Of a DNA stretch of 64,000 nucleotides, positions 45,113 to 59,468 are shown piece by piece. Source of the DNA: Halomonas elongata DSM 2581 (GTDB taxonomy: Bacteria > Pseudomonadota > Gammaproteobacteria > Pseudomonadales > Halomonadaceae); contig NC_014532.2 of NCBI RefSeq assembly GCF_000196875.2, positions 3,224,001-3,288,000 of the forward strand, read 5' to 3'. Under the pieces are notes generated by a model that saw nothing but the letters and a program-made list of their open reading frames with translations, did no database searches and was not told the origin of the DNA. Position numbers and translations under genes: made by a program. Within the stretch, counting starts at the first letter, position 1, and the number at the start of each line of letters is the position of its first letter.

Positions 45113-45826
45113 TCAACGCAAGTGCCGGCCGCCATCCACCGGCAGGGTCGTCCCGGTCACATAGCGGTTGTCGAGCAGGTAGCGCAGGCTTTCGTAGATC
45201 ACCCCGGGGCCGGGTATCGTGCCCAGCGCCGACTTGGCCCTGGCCTTCTCGGCGTAGGCCTCGTCGTCATTCTCGCCGAGCATGATCATAGCCGGCGCGA
45301 TGGTGTTGACCTGGATCGAGGGGGCGTAACGGGCGGCGAAGGACAACGTCAGATTCTCCAGGCCCGCCTTGGAGGCCGCATAGGCAATGTGCTTGCGCGA
45401 GCCCCGGGTCGCCACGTAATCGGTCATGTGCACGATGTCGCGCAAAGGCTCGCCGCAGGCCTCGAGCAGATCGCGTGCCTCGAGGTTGATCAAGTAGGGC
45501 GCCAGCATGTGCACCCGGAACAGGTGCTCGAAATTGTCGGCAGCCTCGTCGCCCTCGGCGTCGGGCAGCCAGTCGCTGGCATTGTGGACGATGGCCCGCA
45601 GCGACGAGGTGGTTTCCCGCAGCCGCACGATGAAATCGCGAATGCCCGCCTGGTCGCCGAAATCGGCCTGCAGGGTAACGACGCCACGCGCGCGCAATGC
45701 CTCCAGCGCCGGCCGTTCGCGACGGTAGGTGATGATCACCGGGTGTCCGTCGTCGCACAAGCGTTCGGCGCAATGCCGCCCGAGCCGCTGCGCGCCCCCC
45801 GTGATCAGGATCGGCGCCGCACTCAT
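45113..45826 (-). CDS. folM: FolM-like dihydromonapterin reductase (short-chain dehydrogenase)
   Basis: A 237-residue SDR enzyme. The nucleotide loop is ILITGGAQRLGRHCAERL, the Rossmann acidic strand follows, the catalytic Tyr-x3-Lys is in AYAASKAGLENL, and it ends LPVDGGRHL. TGGAQR plus the short YRR after the second strand is typical for FolM, which reduces dihydromonapterin (and dihydrofolate weakly) with NADPH to make the tetrahydromonapterin cofactor of phenylalanine hydroxylase. The ATG (45826) overlaps the end of the flavin-reductase gene. The name is by motif and length; another pteridine reductase is possible. Confidence 0.8.
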   Translation of the reverse strand: MSAAPILITGGAQRLGRHCAERLCDDGHPVIITYRRERPALEALRARGVVTLQADFGDQAGIRDFIVRLRETTSSLRAIVHNASDWLPDAEGDEAADNFEHLFRVHMLAPYLINLEARDLLEACGEPLRDIVHMTDYVATRGSRKHIAYAASKAGLENLTLSFAARYAPSIQVNTIAPAMIMLGENDDEAYAEKARAKSALGTIPGPGVIYESLRYLLDNRYVTGTTLPVDGGRHLR

Positions 45827-46602
45827 GCCCGCTTCTCCCTGACCAGGCTCCCCACGGTCGGTACCAGCGGCTTCCTGGGCGCATAGGCAAAGACATCGGA
45901 GAACACCCGCGACGGCACCAGCCCGAGCGATGCCAGGACATCGACACAGGCGTAGACCATGCCCGGCGAGCCGGAAAGGTAGACATCATGGGCGGAGACA
46001 TCGGACAACTGCCGTGCCAGCACCTCGTCCACGCGTCCGTGATGGCCGCTCACTCGTTCGGCATCGAAGTCCTCCGCCACGCCGGCTTCGCTGACCCCAT
46101 GGAAGTGGACATTGGGATGCTGCTCGGTCCATTCCCGGGGCAAACGTTCCAGATAGAAATCGCGCCGCTCCTTGGCGGCCCACCACAGCTCGACATGACG
46201 CTCGTGATCCTCGGCCAGGGCCTCTTCCACGATGGCCTTCATCTGCGCGAACCCGGTGCCGGCGGCGACCAGCAGCAACGGACGCCGGCTGTCGGGGTCG
46301 AGAACGCAATCGCCGCCGGGCAGGCGCAGCGTCAGATGCTGAGCCTCGACCAGCAGTTCACGCAACCTGGCGGAGTTGCTGCGTTCCGGCCAATGCTGAA
46401 TATGCAGCTCGATGCGGCCATCCCCGCCATGGGCATTGGCAATGGAGAACGGCACCCACTCGCCGTCGCCGATATCGATTTCGAGATACTGCCCGGCGGC
46501 GTGAGCCACGGCCTCGGTGCGCCCTTCCAGGTAAACGCGGAAGACGTCGGGCGTGAGGTCTTCGACCTCGATCACCCGGCAGGTCAGGGTCCTGGCTGTC
46601 AT
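45823..46602 (-). CDS. fre: NAD(P)H-flavin reductase (Fre/LuxG family)
   Basis: A 259-residue ferredoxin-reductase-fold enzyme. The flavin-binding beta-barrel has [20 protein letters not shown] and the nucleotide domain has [18 protein letters not shown]; the chain ends [13 protein letters not shown]. It reduces free FMN/FAD with NAD(P)H. It is coupled to ubiD by an ATGA overlap; since UbiD needs prenylated FMN, a flavin reductase next door makes sense, and the ubiD-fre pair is common in gammaproteobacteria. The C-terminal extension of about 25 residues beyond E. coli Fre is of unknown meaning. Confidence 0.88.
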   Translation of the reverse strand: MTARTLTCRVIEVEDLTPDVFRVYLEGRTEAVAHAAGQYLEIDIGDGEWVPFSIANAHGGDGRIELHIQHWPERSNSARLRELLVEAQHLTLRLPGGDCVLDPDSRRPLLLVAAGTGFAQMKAIVEEALAEDHERHVELWWAAKERRDFYLERLPREWTEQHPNVHFHGVSEAGVAEDFDAERVSGHHGRVDEVLARQLSDVSAHDVYLSGSPGMVYACVDVLASLGLVPSRVFSDVFAYAPRKPLVPTVGSLVREKRA

Positions 46603-48092
46603 GCATGCCTCTTGTCGGTGTCGGAAAGTTCGATGCCGAATTCCGCCCAGCGCTCGCTGACCCTGGACTTCACGGCCTCATCCATGACGATGGGTCGCCC
46701 CCACTCGCGCTCGGTCTCGCCCGGCCACTTGCTGGTGGCATCCAGCCCCATCTTGGAACCGAGGCCCGCCACCGGGGAGGCGAAGTCCAGATAGTCGATG
46801 GGCGTGTTCTCGACCATCACGGTGTCCCGGGCCGGATCCATGCGCGTGGTGATGGCCCAGATGACGTCCTTCCAGTCCCGGGCGTCCACATCGTCGTCGA
46901 GCACGACCACGAACTTGGTGTACATGAACTGACGCAGGAAGCTCCATACGCCCATCATCACCCGCTTGGCATGGCCCGGGTACTGCTTCTTCATGGTTAC
47001 CACCGCCATGCGGTAGGAACACCCCTCGGGCGGCAGATAGAAGTCGACGATCTCGGGGAACTGCTTGCGCAGGATGGGCACGAACACCTCGTTGAGCGCC
47101 AGCCCGAGCACCGCCGGCTCGTCGGGGGGACGTCCGGTATAGGTGGAGTGATAGATCGTCCCCTTGCGCATGGTCATGCGCGTCACGGTAAAGACCGGGA
47201 ACTCCTCCACCTCGTTGTAGTAGCCGGTATGATCGCCGTAGGGACCTTCAGGCGCCGTGTCGCCGGGGTGGATGACGCCCTCGAGGATGATCTCCGCCGA
47301 GGCGGGCACCTCGAGATCGGAATGGCCGCACTTGACCAGTTCGGTGCGCGAGCCGCGCAGCAGGCCGGCAAAGGCGTACTCGGACAGCGTATCGGGCACC
47401 GGCGTCACGGCACCGAGAATGGTCGCCGGATCGGCGCCCAGCGCCACCGCCACCGGAAAGGGTTCACCGGGATGCGTCTCGCACCATTCCTGATAGTCCA
47501 GCGCACCGCCCCGGTGGGACAGCCAGCGCATGATCAGGCGGTTGCGCGAAAGCTTCTGCTGGCGATAGATGCCCAGATTCTGGCGGGACTTGTGCGGCCC
47601 TCGGGTCACCACCAGGGGCCAGGTGATCAGCGGCGCGGCATCGCCTGGCCAGCAGTGCTGGATGGGCAGACGATCGAGATCGACCTCGTCGCCTTCATAG
47701 ACCAGCTCCTGCACCGGCGCCTTGCGTACCGTCTTGGGCCCCATGCGCATGACCTGCTTGAAGACCGGCAGCTTGTCCAGGGCATCGCGGAAGCCCTTGG
47801 GCGGCTCGGGTTCCTTGAGGAAGGCCAGCAGCTCGCCCACCTCGCCAAGCGCTGCCACCGACTCCTGCCCCATGCCCATGGCCACCCGCTTCGGCGTGCC
47901 GAACAGGTTGCCGAGCAGCGGCATGTCGTGCCCCTTGACGTTCTCGAACAACAGGGCCGGGCCGCCGGCACGCAGGGTGCGGTCACAGATTTCCGTGACC
48001 TCCAGATAGGGATCCACCTCGGCGGTCACGCGCTGCAGTTCACCCTGCTGCTCCAGGGCCGCGATAAATTCGCGCAGGTCCTTGTACTTCAT
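46599..48092 (-). CDS. ubiD: 4-hydroxy-3-polyprenylbenzoate decarboxylase UbiD
   Basis: A 497-residue prenylated-FMN-dependent decarboxylase of ubiquinone synthesis. It opens [22 protein letters not shown], the family start. Conserved segments include [36 protein letters not shown] and [13 protein letters not shown] with the cofactor-binding acidic residues. The start at 48092 is preceded by GGGAAGG; the upstream frame extension is not family-like. It is followed by fre and folM and preceded by rho, and complements ubiE/J/B at 34-37 kb. Confidence 0.96.
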   Translation of the reverse strand: MKYKDLREFIAALEQQGELQRVTAEVDPYLEVTEICDRTLRAGGPALLFENVKGHDMPLLGNLFGTPKRVAMGMGQESVAALGEVGELLAFLKEPEPPKGFRDALDKLPVFKQVMRMGPKTVRKAPVQELVYEGDEVDLDRLPIQHCWPGDAAPLITWPLVVTRGPHKSRQNLGIYRQQKLSRNRLIMRWLSHRGGALDYQEWCETHPGEPFPVAVALGADPATILGAVTPVPDTLSEYAFAGLLRGSRTELVKCGHSDLEVPASAEIILEGVIHPGDTAPEGPYGDHTGYYNEVEEFPVFTVTRMTMRKGTIYHSTYTGRPPDEPAVLGLALNEVFVPILRKQFPEIVDFYLPPEGCSYRMAVVTMKKQYPGHAKRVMMGVWSFLRQFMYTKFVVVLDDDVDARDWKDVIWAITTRMDPARDTVMVENTPIDYLDFASPVAGLGSKMGLDATSKWPGETEREWGRPIVMDEAVKSRVSERWAEFGIELSDTDKRHA

Positions 48093-48118
48093 GCGGCCTT
48101 CCCGTTTCCTGAACGACA

Positions 48119-48149
48119 AAAAGCAAGAAGGGCAGCATATCATGCCGCC
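48119..48149 (-). terminator. Terminator of rho
   Basis: GGCGGCAT pairs with ATGCTGCC (one G-T pair) around a GAT loop (48131-48149), followed by CTTCTTGCTTTTT on the minus strand, about 95 bases after the rho stop and 27 bases before ubiD. The T stretch is interrupted, so strength is moderate. Confidence 0.45.
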
Positions 48150-48243
48150 CCTCCTTACTGCGCCCGGCCTTGCCAGCTCCAGGCTAGCGCCGCTCGCACG
48201 ATAAGGCTTTCAATACCGTATCGTCGAGCGCGGCAGGCCAGAA

Positions 48244-49503
48244 TCAACGCCGTTTCATGGCCTCGAAGAATTCCAGGTTAGTCTTGGTATCCTTCAGGCG
48301 ATCGATCAGGAACTCGGTGGCCGCCACGTCTTCCATGGGATTGAGCAGCTTGCGCAGGATCCACATGCGCTGCATTTCATCCTCGGAGGCAATGAGATCC
48401 TCGCGGCGCGTGCCGGAGCGACGGATATTGAGCGCCGGATAGACACGCTTCTCGGCAAGCTTGCGGTCCAGGTGGGCCTCCATGTTGCCGGTGCCCTTGA
48501 ACTCCTCGAAGATCACCTCGTCCATCTTGGAGCCGGTATCGACCAGCGCCGTGGCGATGATGGTCAGACTGCCGCCCTCCTCGATGTTACGCGCCGCGCC
48601 GAAGAAACGCTTGGGCTTCTCCAGGGCGTGGGCATCGACACCACCGGTCAACACCTTGCCGGAAGACGGCACCACGGTGTTGTAGGCCCGGGCCAGGCGC
48701 GTGATGGAATCGAGCAGGACGACCACGTCGCGCTTGTGCTCGACCAGCCGCTTGGCCTTCTCGATGACCATCTCGGCGACCTGGACGTGACGTGCCGGCG
48801 GCTCGTCGAAGGTCGAGGCCACCACTTCGCCACGCACCGTGCGCGACATTTCGGTGACCTCCTCGGGCCGCTCGTCGATCAGCAGCACGATCAGGTGGCA
48901 CTCGGGATTGTTGCGGGTGATCGACGTGGCAATGTTCTGCAGCATCAAGGTCTTGCCCGCCTTGGGCGGCGACACCAGCAGGCCACGCTGCCCCTTGCCG
49001 ATGGGCGAGACCAGGTCGATGATGCGTGCCGTCAGATCCTCGGTGGAGCCGTTGCCGATCTCCATGCGCAACCGTTCCTGGGGGAACAGCGGCGTGAGGT
49101 TCTCGAAGAGGATCTTGTGCTTGGCATTCTCCGGCTTGTCGAAGTTGATCTGGCTGACCTTCAACAGCGCAAAGTAACGCTCCCCTTCCTTGGGCGGACG
49201 AATCTTGCCGGAAATGGAGTCGCCCTTGCGCAGATTGAAACGCCGAATCTGGGAAGGCGAGACGTAGATATCATCGGGGCCGGCCAGATAGGAACTGTCG
49301 GCGCTACGCAGGAAGCCGAATCCGTCCTGCAGGATCTCCAGCACACCATCCCCGTAGATGGCCTCGCCACTCTTGGCGTGCTTCTTGAGAATGGCAAAAA
49401 TGATGTCCTGCTTACGGGAGCGCGCCAGATTGTCGATGCCCATGTCTCGGGCAATCTCCAGAAGTTCCGGCACGGGCTTTTGCTTGAGTTCGGTAAGATT
49501 CAT
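48244..49503 (-). CDS. rho: Transcription termination factor Rho
   Basis: A 419-residue hexameric RNA-dependent ATPase, the same length and nearly the same sequence as E. coli Rho. The primary RNA site contains [16 protein letters not shown] (51-66), the Walker A is PPKAGKT (179-185) and the Walker B is [16 protein letters not shown]. Rho ends transcription of untranslated RNA. The ~350 bases upstream contain no gene; trxA, which precedes rho in many gammaproteobacteria, is not there, so that region is probably the rho leader, where autoregulation usually acts. Confidence 0.98.
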   Translation of the reverse strand: MNLTELKQKPVPELLEIARDMGIDNLARSRKQDIIFAILKKHAKSGEAIYGDGVLEILQDGFGFLRSADSSYLAGPDDIYVSPSQIRRFNLRKGDSISGKIRPPKEGERYFALLKVSQINFDKPENAKHKILFENLTPLFPQERLRMEIGNGSTEDLTARIIDLVSPIGKGQRGLLVSPPKAGKTLMLQNIATSITRNNPECHLIVLLIDERPEEVTEMSRTVRGEVVASTFDEPPARHVQVAEMVIEKAKRLVEHKRDVVVLLDSITRLARAYNTVVPSSGKVLTGGVDAHALEKPKRFFGAARNIEEGGSLTIIATALVDTGSKMDEVIFEEFKGTGNMEAHLDRKLAEKRVYPALNIRRSGTRREDLIASEDEMQRMWILRKLLNPMEDVAATEFLIDRLKDTKTNLEFFEAMKRR

Positions 49504-49941
49504 CGGTGTGTTCAGACGTTGCTCTTGAAAGCCGGGCGGTATGCGCCGCGATGGACAGGAGGCGAGACGGAAACGCCATAGTTGGATGCGTTCAGAGCCC
49601 GGAGCAGGCTGCTCTCGTTTGCGTGAATCCTATGGCCATGAATGGACAACCACCGAGTATGGGGATGTCTACCATGAGCGTATATCGAGGGAGCAGGTTA
49701 GTTTCGCCTGAATCAGCGGTTCCGGGCCGAAGGCCAGAATCACGAGCTGATGCAGTGGGCTATCTGACGACTTGGAGTTTGACCGCGGCGCCGTCGCCGT
49801 TGAGCGGTCGGAAAGCATTCGGAACAGGCGAACGCCCCGATACTAGTCAACGCCACGATGAAACGCAAGCCCTCGCGCGTGGCGATTGACAAGCTCAGGA
49901 GGGACCCGCAACCTTTGACCAGTCAACCTGAAGGACCCGCC
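49504..49941. other. rho leader / ppx upstream region without a gene
   Basis: About 440 bases between divergent rho and ppx. No thioredoxin motif (WCGPC) is found on either strand. A small palindrome GAGCAGGCTGCTC occurs near 49609. The frame of ppx is open back to an ATG at 49858, but the Shine-Dalgarno and family start point to 49942. Long untranslated leaders are usual for rho. Confidence 0.5.
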
Positions 49942-51480
49942 ATGACAGCGCTCAAGGACAGCCCGGACACTGCCCCCGACGACAAGGCAGCCCCCACGCC
50001 CGGCGAGCCGCGGCGCCTCGCCGCCATCGATCTCGGCTCCAACAGCTTCCACCTGTTGGTGGCCAACTATCAGCACGACCGGCTGCAGGTGGTCGCCCGC
50101 CAGGGAGAAAAGGTCCAGTTGGCCGATGGAGTCGGCGACGATGGCCTGCTCGACGAGGCCGCCATGACCCGCGCCCTCGACTGCCTGGCGCGCTTCGCGC
50201 CCTTCCTGGAAGACATCACGCCGCACGACCTGCGCGTGGTCGGCACCAACGCCCTGCGCAGCGCCGACAACAGCCAGGAGTTCATCGAGCGGGCCGAAGC
50301 CTTGCTGAACACCCGCATCGAGGTCATCGCCGGCCGCGAGGAAGCGCGTCTCATCTACCTCGGCGCGGCACATGCCCTGGCCGAGGACGGACGCCGCCTG
50401 ATCGTCGACATCGGGGGCGGCTCCACCGAGCTCATCATCGGCGAGCATTTCGAGCCGCAGGCGCTGGAAAGCCTCAGCATGGGGTGCGTGACCTTCACCC
50501 GACGCTTTTTCAGCAATGGCGAACTCAGCGAGAAACGCATGCGTCGCGCCGAACTGGCCGCGCTCTCCGAACTCGCCCATATCCGTCGGCCCTACCAGAA
50601 GGTCGGCTGGCTGGACCCGGTGGGCTCGAGTGGCACCATCAAGGCCGCCGCCAGCGTGATCGCCGCCACCGGCAAGTCGCCCGGCGGAGTGATCACCCGC
50701 GAAGGCCTGCTCGACCTGCGCAAGCGCTTGATCAAGACCAAGCGCCTGGACAAGATCTCCCTGAATGGGCTCAAGGCCGACCGTGCCCGGGTCTTTCCCG
50801 CCGGGGTGGCGATTCTCGTCGCCATCTTCGAAGCCTTCGGCCTGGAGGAAATGCGCTACGCCGACGGCGCCCTGCGCGAGGGCGTGCTCTACGATCTGGT
50901 CGGCCGCAACAGCCCGGAAGACCCGCGCTTCAAGACCCTGGAGGCCCTGCAGCACCGCTACGACGTCGATATTCGGCAGGCCGACAACGTCGCCACCACG
51001 GCGCTGGGACTACTGGAACAGGTACGCGACGCCTGGCAACTGACCGACGACCAGGCACGTTTCCTGGCCTGGGCAAGCCGGCTGCACGAGATCGGCCTGG
51101 CCGTCTCGCACAGCCAATTCCATCGCCACGGCGCCTACCTGCTGGAACATTCCGACCTCTCGGGGTTCTCGCGGCCCGAGCAGCGCCTGCTCGCGTTTCT
51201 CGTCCGTGCCCACCGGCGCAAGTTCCCGATCAAGGAATGGCAGGCCCTGCCCGCCTCCGAACGGGTTTCCCATGGACGCCTGGCCCGCCTGCTGCGCCTG
51301 GCGGTGCTGCTCAACCACTCGCGCCCCGAGCAGCCGCCCGCCCTGCCCGAGTTGCGCGCCTCGGGCGAAGCGCTGGAACTGCACTGCGACGAGAGCGACG
51401 ACCCCAACCTGCTGCTGGCCGACCTCGAACAGGAAATCGCCTACCAGCAAGCCGCCGGCCTGGAACTGGCATTGCGCTGA
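49942..51480 (+). CDS. ppx: Exopolyphosphatase
   Basis: A 512-residue Ppx/GppA phosphatase that releases phosphate from polyphosphate ends. The ASKHA-fold phosphate loops are AAIDLGSNSFHLLVA and LIVDIGGGSTELIIG, followed by the EEARLIYLG segment; the C-terminal HD-like helical domain begins near residue 315. The start MTALKDS at 49942 (GAAGGA 8 nt upstream) gives the E. coli length; an ATG 28 codons upstream is less likely. It faces tilS, with stops only 2 bases apart. Confidence 0.94.
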   Translation: MTALKDSPDTAPDDKAAPTPGEPRRLAAIDLGSNSFHLLVANYQHDRLQVVARQGEKVQLADGVGDDGLLDEAAMTRALDCLARFAPFLEDITPHDLRVVGTNALRSADNSQEFIERAEALLNTRIEVIAGREEARLIYLGAAHALAEDGRRLIVDIGGGSTELIIGEHFEPQALESLSMGCVTFTRRFFSNGELSEKRMRRAELAALSELAHIRRPYQKVGWLDPVGSSGTIKAAASVIAATGKSPGGVITREGLLDLRKRLIKTKRLDKISLNGLKADRARVFPAGVAILVAIFEAFGLEEMRYADGALREGVLYDLVGRNSPEDPRFKTLEALQHRYDVDIRQADNVATTALGLLEQVRDAWQLTDDQARFLAWASRLHEIGLAVSHSQFHRHGAYLLEHSDLSGFSRPEQRLLAFLVRAHRRKFPIKEWQALPASERVSHGRLARLLRLAVLLNHSRPEQPPALPELRASGEALELHCDESDDPNLLLADLEQEIAYQQAAGLELALR

Positions 51481-51482
51481 AC

Positions 51483-52763
51483 TCAGGGCGCTCGCCAGCC
51501 CTCGGCGAGCGCCAGCCACCCTTCCGGGCCTCCCAGCGCCACCACAGTCTCGCCATACCAGGCCACCCATGACCGGTCGCGCTGCCAGGGCGGCACGTCC
51601 AGTTCCTGCAGCAGGCGCTTGAGATCGCGCCGACCGCGCCCCGGCAATCGCAAGCGCTCGCCACCGAGACGCGGCGCCAACGTAAGGCTCGCAGGCGAGC
51701 CATCCGCGCGCACGAGATCCATGCGGAATTCACCCAATGGCGTCACCAGCGGCGACCGCCCGTCCCACTCGGCCCGCCAGGCAGGCGGCAGCGGCACGGG
51801 CGTCGCCATCAGATACAACGCCTTGCGCCAGACCCGCGCCTCGGCGCCCTCCCAGACGATCCGCACCTCGGCATCGTGTCGCGCCTCGAGCTGGCCGAGC
51901 AGACTGTCCAGCCGCCTGGCCGGCGGGGACGACAGCCCCAGGCGGCTCAGGCAATGCCGAATCAGCAGGCGACGCCGCGCCGCCGACATGACCATCAGGG
52001 AATCGACGACCAGGCGGCCGGGATCGCCCCCCAGCCTTTCCAGATCCTCGGCAGCGAACTCGTCGAGCAGGCCGTCGGCCTCGCCGGCCAGTTCGGCACT
52101 GCGCGCCAAGGCTGCCCCGGCCCCGGGCCAGCGCGCCTGCAACGCCGGCATGACGCGATGGCGAAGGAAGTTGCGATCCTGAACGGTCTCGGCGTTGCTC
52201 GGATCCTCGACCCAGGTGAGCCCCCGGCGCGCCGCCTCGGCCTCCAGGGCCGCACGGGACACCCCGAGCCAGGGGCGTGCCAGCCGGAACCCGGCCTGTC
52301 CGCGCTCGACGGGCATGGCGGCCAGGCCACGCGGACCGGCACCGCGCAGCGCCGCCAGCAGAAAGGTCTCGGCCTGATCGTCGCGATGCTGGGCAAGCCA
52401 CAGAGTGTCGCCCGCCTCCAGGCAGCGCCGAAAGGCCGCATAGCGGGCGTGCCGCGCCGCGCCTTCCAGGCCTTGGCCACCGGACACATCGACATCGACC
52501 CGCTCGACGCACAGCGACACTCCCAGGCGCTCGCAGAGCTCGCGACAATGGCGCTCGAAGTCGTCGGCGGCGGCCTGCAGGCCATGATGAATGTGCAAGG
52601 CACGCAGCGGCCGCGGATGGCGTCGACTCGCCTCCACCGCCAGCGTCAACAGAAGGGAAGAATCGAGCCCGCCGGACAGCGCCACCCAGACCGCACGCCC
52701 CGGCGGCGTCGCCGCCAGGGCATCGTCGATCAGGGCTTGCAGGGCAGAAGGCTCGGCGCTCAT
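51483..52763 (-). CDS. tilS: tRNA(Ile)-lysidine synthetase TilS
   Basis: A 426-residue PP-loop enzyme that turns the wobble C of the AUA-reading tRNA-Ile into lysidine, an essential change. The PP-loop SGGLDS is at residues 30-35, and the substrate segment LAQHRDDQAETFLL and GLTWVEDPSN are conserved. The C-terminal tRNA-binding domain with LPGRGRRDLKRLLQ is present. In Pseudomonas it follows accA and precedes pyrG; here accA precedes it but ppx lies beyond. Confidence 0.94.
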   Translation of the reverse strand: MSAEPSALQALIDDALAATPPGRAVWVALSGGLDSSLLLTLAVEASRRHPRPLRALHIHHGLQAAADDFERHCRELCERLGVSLCVERVDVDVSGGQGLEGAARHARYAAFRRCLEAGDTLWLAQHRDDQAETFLLAALRGAGPRGLAAMPVERGQAGFRLARPWLGVSRAALEAEAARRGLTWVEDPSNAETVQDRNFLRHRVMPALQARWPGAGAALARSAELAGEADGLLDEFAAEDLERLGGDPGRLVVDSLMVMSAARRRLLIRHCLSRLGLSSPPARRLDSLLGQLEARHDAEVRIVWEGAEARVWRKALYLMATPVPLPPAWRAEWDGRSPLVTPLGEFRMDLVRADGSPASLTLAPRLGGERLRLPGRGRRDLKRLLQELDVPPWQRDRSWVAWYGETVVALGGPEGWLALAEGWRAP

Positions 52764-53025
52764 GGGCAGGGAAACCGCTCGGACGGAACGAAGCGATGGA
52801 TGGGCTCGCTGAACGTCCCTTCAAGGATGGCAGCCATCCAGCGAACCCGCGGCCTCTTCGAGCGACGATCAAGGGCCAGGCTCGTTCCCGACAGGCCAAT
52901 GCACTTCCCGCATCGCCGTGGGTCGCAAGGCGGCGAAGACCGAAGCCGCGGAGTTTACATGCGGGTCAACGCGCCGGCTGAGGTCTTCACCAACGCCGCC
53001 TGGTCGAGTGCGGACAGGCCCGGTA
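52764..53025. other. Spacer between accA and tilS with a stem-loop
   Basis: No gene is seen. GGCGGCG-AAGACC (52929-52941) pairs with GGTCTTC (52982-52988) and CGCCGCC (52994-53000), giving a stem-loop of about 70 bases just after the accA stop. TTCCCGCATCGCCGTGGGTC upstream of it resembles TTCCCACATCCCCGTGGGTC at 24311, another spacer. Probably the accA 3' end region. Confidence 0.5.
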
Positions 53026-53979
53026 TCAAACAGGGGCGCCGTAGGACATCAACCGCTCATACCGCCGCTCCAGCAGCGCATCGGTCTCCATGGTCTCGAG
53101 GCGATCCAGGCTCTCCAGCAGGGCCGTCTTGATTCGCTCGGCAGTGGCCGACGGCTGGCGATGGGCGCCGCCCAGGGGCTCGGGGATCAGGGTATCGACG
53201 AAGCCCAGTTCCTTGAGACGCTCGGCGGTGATGCCCATGGCCTGGGCCGCCTCGGAGGCCTTGTCGGCACTCTTCCACAGGATGGAGGCGCAACCCTCGG
53301 GCGAGATCACCGAGTAGGTGGAATACTGCAACATGGCCAGCTCGTCGCAGACGCCGATGGCCAGGGCGCCGCCGGAGCCGCCCTCGCCCACCACGGTGGA
53401 GATGATCGGCGTCTTGAGGCGCGACATCACGCCCAGGTTGTAGGCGATGGCCTCACTCTGTCCGCGTTCCTCGGCGTCGATACCGGGATAGGCGCCCGGA
53501 GTGTCGATGAAGGTCAGCACCGGCATGTGGAAGCGTTCGGCCATCTCCATCAGCCGGCATGCCTTGCGGTAACCCTCTGGGCGCGGCATGCCGAAGTTGC
53601 GGCGTACCTTCTCGTGCACGTCGCGGCCTTTCTGATGGCCGATGACCATGACCGGCTTGTCATCCAGGCGTGCCACACCGCCGACGATGGCCGCGTCGTC
53701 GGCAAAGCGACGATCGCCATGGAGCTCGTCGAAGTCGGTGAAGACGTGTTCCAGGTAATCCAGGGTATAGGGGCGCTGCGGGTGGCGGGACAGCTGAGAG
53801 ACCTGCCAGGCGCTCAGGTCCTTGAAGATCGACTCGGTGAGCTTGCGGCTCTTCTCCTCGAGCCGGCCGATCTCGTCGCTCAGATTGACCTGGCTGTCGT
53901 TGCCGACCATGCGCAGTTCTTCGATCTTGGCCTGAAGCTCGGCGATGGGCTGTTCGAAATCGAGATAGTTAGGATTCAT
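53026..53979 (-). CDS. accA: Acetyl-CoA carboxylase carboxyltransferase subunit alpha
   Basis: A 317-residue subunit that with AccD transfers carboxyl from biotin to acetyl-CoA, the first step of fatty acid synthesis. It starts [23 protein letters not shown] and contains the conserved [36 protein letters not shown] and [13 protein letters not shown]. Length matches the family (about 317). It follows dnaE by 134 bases, with an internal promoter in the gap. Confidence 0.98.
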   Translation of the reverse strand: MNPNYLDFEQPIAELQAKIEELRMVGNDSQVNLSDEIGRLEEKSRKLTESIFKDLSAWQVSQLSRHPQRPYTLDYLEHVFTDFDELHGDRRFADDAAIVGGVARLDDKPVMVIGHQKGRDVHEKVRRNFGMPRPEGYRKACRLMEMAERFHMPVLTFIDTPGAYPGIDAEERGQSEAIAYNLGVMSRLKTPIISTVVGEGGSGGALAIGVCDELAMLQYSTYSVISPEGCASILWKSADKASEAAQAMGITAERLKELGFVDTLIPEPLGGAHRQPSATAERIKTALLESLDRLETMETDALLERRYERLMSYGAPV

Positions 53980-54039
53980 GGATTAGCCTTGTCTCGTCGG
54001 CCGCGGGATGACCGAGGGAAAAATCGTCGAATGCCGGGC

Positions 54040-54067
54040 ATTATCGCACCCTGACAATCCCACGCAA
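54040..54067 (-). promoter_or_regulatory. Probable accA promoter between dnaE and accA
   Basis: On the minus strand TTGCGT (54067-54062), 16 bases, GATAAT (54045-54040), about 60 bases before the accA ATG. It could drive accA apart from the upstream lpx-dnaE unit. Motif match only. Confidence 0.45.
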
Positions 54068-54113
54068 GACGAGTCCCGTACACGATACACAGACCCGCAA
54101 GCCCGCAGCCGGG

Positions 54114-57623
<3,510 letters not shown>

Positions 57624-57644
57624 GGTGAACTCGGGCTTGGTGAA

Positions 57645-58256
57645 TCAGAACAGCGCCAGCTGGCGTTTCACTGGGCCAAAGGAACGTCGGTGCTCGGGCA
57701 GAGGCCCCAGGCGCTCCAGGGCGGCCAGGTGCTCGCGGGTCGGGTAGCCCTTGTGCCGGGCGAAGCCATAGTCGGGATGCCGGGTATCCAGGGTCTGCAT
57801 GCCGGCGTCCCGGGCCACCTTGGCCAGGATCGAGGCGGCGGCAATCGCCGCATGGCGAGCATCGCCCTTGACCACCGCCTGCCCCGGCACATGATGCCCG
57901 GGCAGTCGGTTACCGTCCACCAACAGATACTCGGCGGCGGGATTCAGGGCATCGATGGCGCGCCGCATGGCCAGATGGGTGGCGTGATAGATGTTCAGCG
58001 CATCGATTTCATCGGCCGATGCCTCGGCCACCGACCAGGCCAGCGCCCTTTCTCGGATCTCGGCATCGAGCGACTCGCGTCGCTTGGCGGACAGCTTCTT
58101 GGAATCGGTGAGCCCGTCGATGGGATCGCGGGGATCGAGGATCACTGCCGCCGCCACCACCGGCCCCACCAGGGGGCCGCGACCGACCTCGTCGACACCG
58201 GCCAGCCGCTCGCCTTGATACTCGATGACCAGTGGCGGCAGTTCCTTGGCACTCAT
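57645..58256 (-). CDS. rnhB: Ribonuclease HII
   Basis: A 203-residue nuclease that cuts RNA in RNA-DNA hybrids and starts removal of misincorporated ribonucleotides. The catalytic Asp-Glu is in [14 protein letters not shown] (D22, E23), with further acidic residues in [11 protein letters not shown] and the C-terminal half, and the conserved [12 protein letters not shown]. The ATG overlaps the lpxB stop (ATGA). Confidence 0.96.
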   Translation of the reverse strand: MSAKELPPLVIEYQGERLAGVDEVGRGPLVGPVVAAAVILDPRDPIDGLTDSKKLSAKRRESLDAEIRERALAWSVAEASADEIDALNIYHATHLAMRRAIDALNPAAEYLLVDGNRLPGHHVPGQAVVKGDARHAAIAAASILAKVARDAGMQTLDTRHPDYGFARHKGYPTREHLAALERLGPLPEHRRSFGPVKRQLALF

Positions 58257-59455
58257 GAACCGATCTCCTCCATACGGTCGCCCTCGGGCGCTACCGAGGC
58301 CGGCAACGCGCGTCCTTCCACCAGCGCCTCGATGGCGTCGCAGGCTCGCCGACTGGCGTCCCGGCGCAGCTCGGCATGCATGGCGGCGAAGCGTTTTTCC
58401 AGGGCCTGGCGCGTCTCGTCATCATCGAGGAACCCTGCCAGCCGAGCGGCGATGGCATCGGCGCTGGCCGCCTCCTGGATCAGTTCGGGGACCAGGCTTT
58501 CGCGAGCGATCAGGTTGGGCAGCGAGATCCATTCGGTCTTGACCAGGCGCTTGGCCAGGAAGTGCGTCATGGGCGCCATGCGATAGGCCACCAGCATGGC
58601 GCGATGGCATAGCATCGCCTCCAGCGCCGCGGTTCCCGAGGTCAAGAGCACAAAATCGCTGGCCACCATGGCGTCGCGCGAGCGGCCATCGACCAGTGTC
58701 ACGCGACCGCGAAGGGCCTCACGCTCGGCCAGCAGCGCCTCCAGCTCTTCTCGACGGGCCGGCGTGGCGGCGGGAATGACGACGTTCAGTTCCGGGCGCT
58801 CGGCGCACAATCGTTCGGCGGCTTCCAGGAAGGTCGCCCCCAGGAAACGCACCTCATTGGAGCGCGACCCCGGCAGCACGGCCAGCATGGCGCCCTGGGC
58901 CGGGAGCCCCAGCGACTCGCGGGCGGCGAGCCGATCGTTGCTCAGCGGCATTTCGTCGGCCAGGGGATGCCCGACATAGGCCACCGGCACCCGGTGGCGG
59001 GCATAGAAGGCAGCCTCGAAGGGCAGGAAGGTCAGCATGGCGTCCACGGCACGCGCGATGCCCTTGACCCGCCCCTGGCGCCAGGCCCAGACGGAGGGAC
59101 TGACATAATGCGCGGTGGTCAGGCCGGCGTCCCGCAGTTGGCGCTCCAGCCCCAGATTGAAGTCGGGCGCATCGATGCCGATCATGATGTCCGGCTGCCA
59201 TTCGAGGGCGTCGCGACGAAGGGCGCGGCGGACGCCCACGAGCCTGGGCAGGTGCTTGATCACCTCGACCAGCCCCATCACGGACAGCGTCTCCAGCGGG
59301 AAGCGGCTGTCGACACCCTCGGCGATCATGCGCGGCCCGCCGATACCCCGGAATTCCACCCCGGGATGGCGCGCCTTTAGCTCACGGACCAGCCCGGCTC
59401 CGAGAATGTCGCCGGACAGTTCGCCGGCAACCACATAGATGCGTTGCATGCCCAT
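58253..59455 (-). CDS. lpxB: Lipid-A-disaccharide synthase
   Basis: A 400-residue GT19 glycosyltransferase at the inner membrane that joins 2,3-diacylglucosamine 1-phosphate with UDP-diacylglucosamine. It opens with [15 protein letters not shown], the family signature, and has FRGIGGPRM and LPGSRSNEV typical segments. Two ATGs (59455, 59449) begin the frame; the first has GAGG at 7 nt. It lies 13 bases after lpxA in the lipid A cluster. Confidence 0.97.
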   Translation of the reverse strand: MGMQRIYVVAGELSGDILGAGLVRELKARHPGVEFRGIGGPRMIAEGVDSRFPLETLSVMGLVEVIKHLPRLVGVRRALRRDALEWQPDIMIGIDAPDFNLGLERQLRDAGLTTAHYVSPSVWAWRQGRVKGIARAVDAMLTFLPFEAAFYARHRVPVAYVGHPLADEMPLSNDRLAARESLGLPAQGAMLAVLPGSRSNEVRFLGATFLEAAERLCAERPELNVVIPAATPARREELEALLAEREALRGRVTLVDGRSRDAMVASDFVLLTSGTAALEAMLCHRAMLVAYRMAPMTHFLAKRLVKTEWISLPNLIARESLVPELIQEAASADAIAARLAGFLDDDETRQALEKRFAAMHAELRRDASRRACDAIEALVEGRALPASVAPEGDRMEEIGS

Positions 59456-59468
59456 GGCACCGCCTCGC

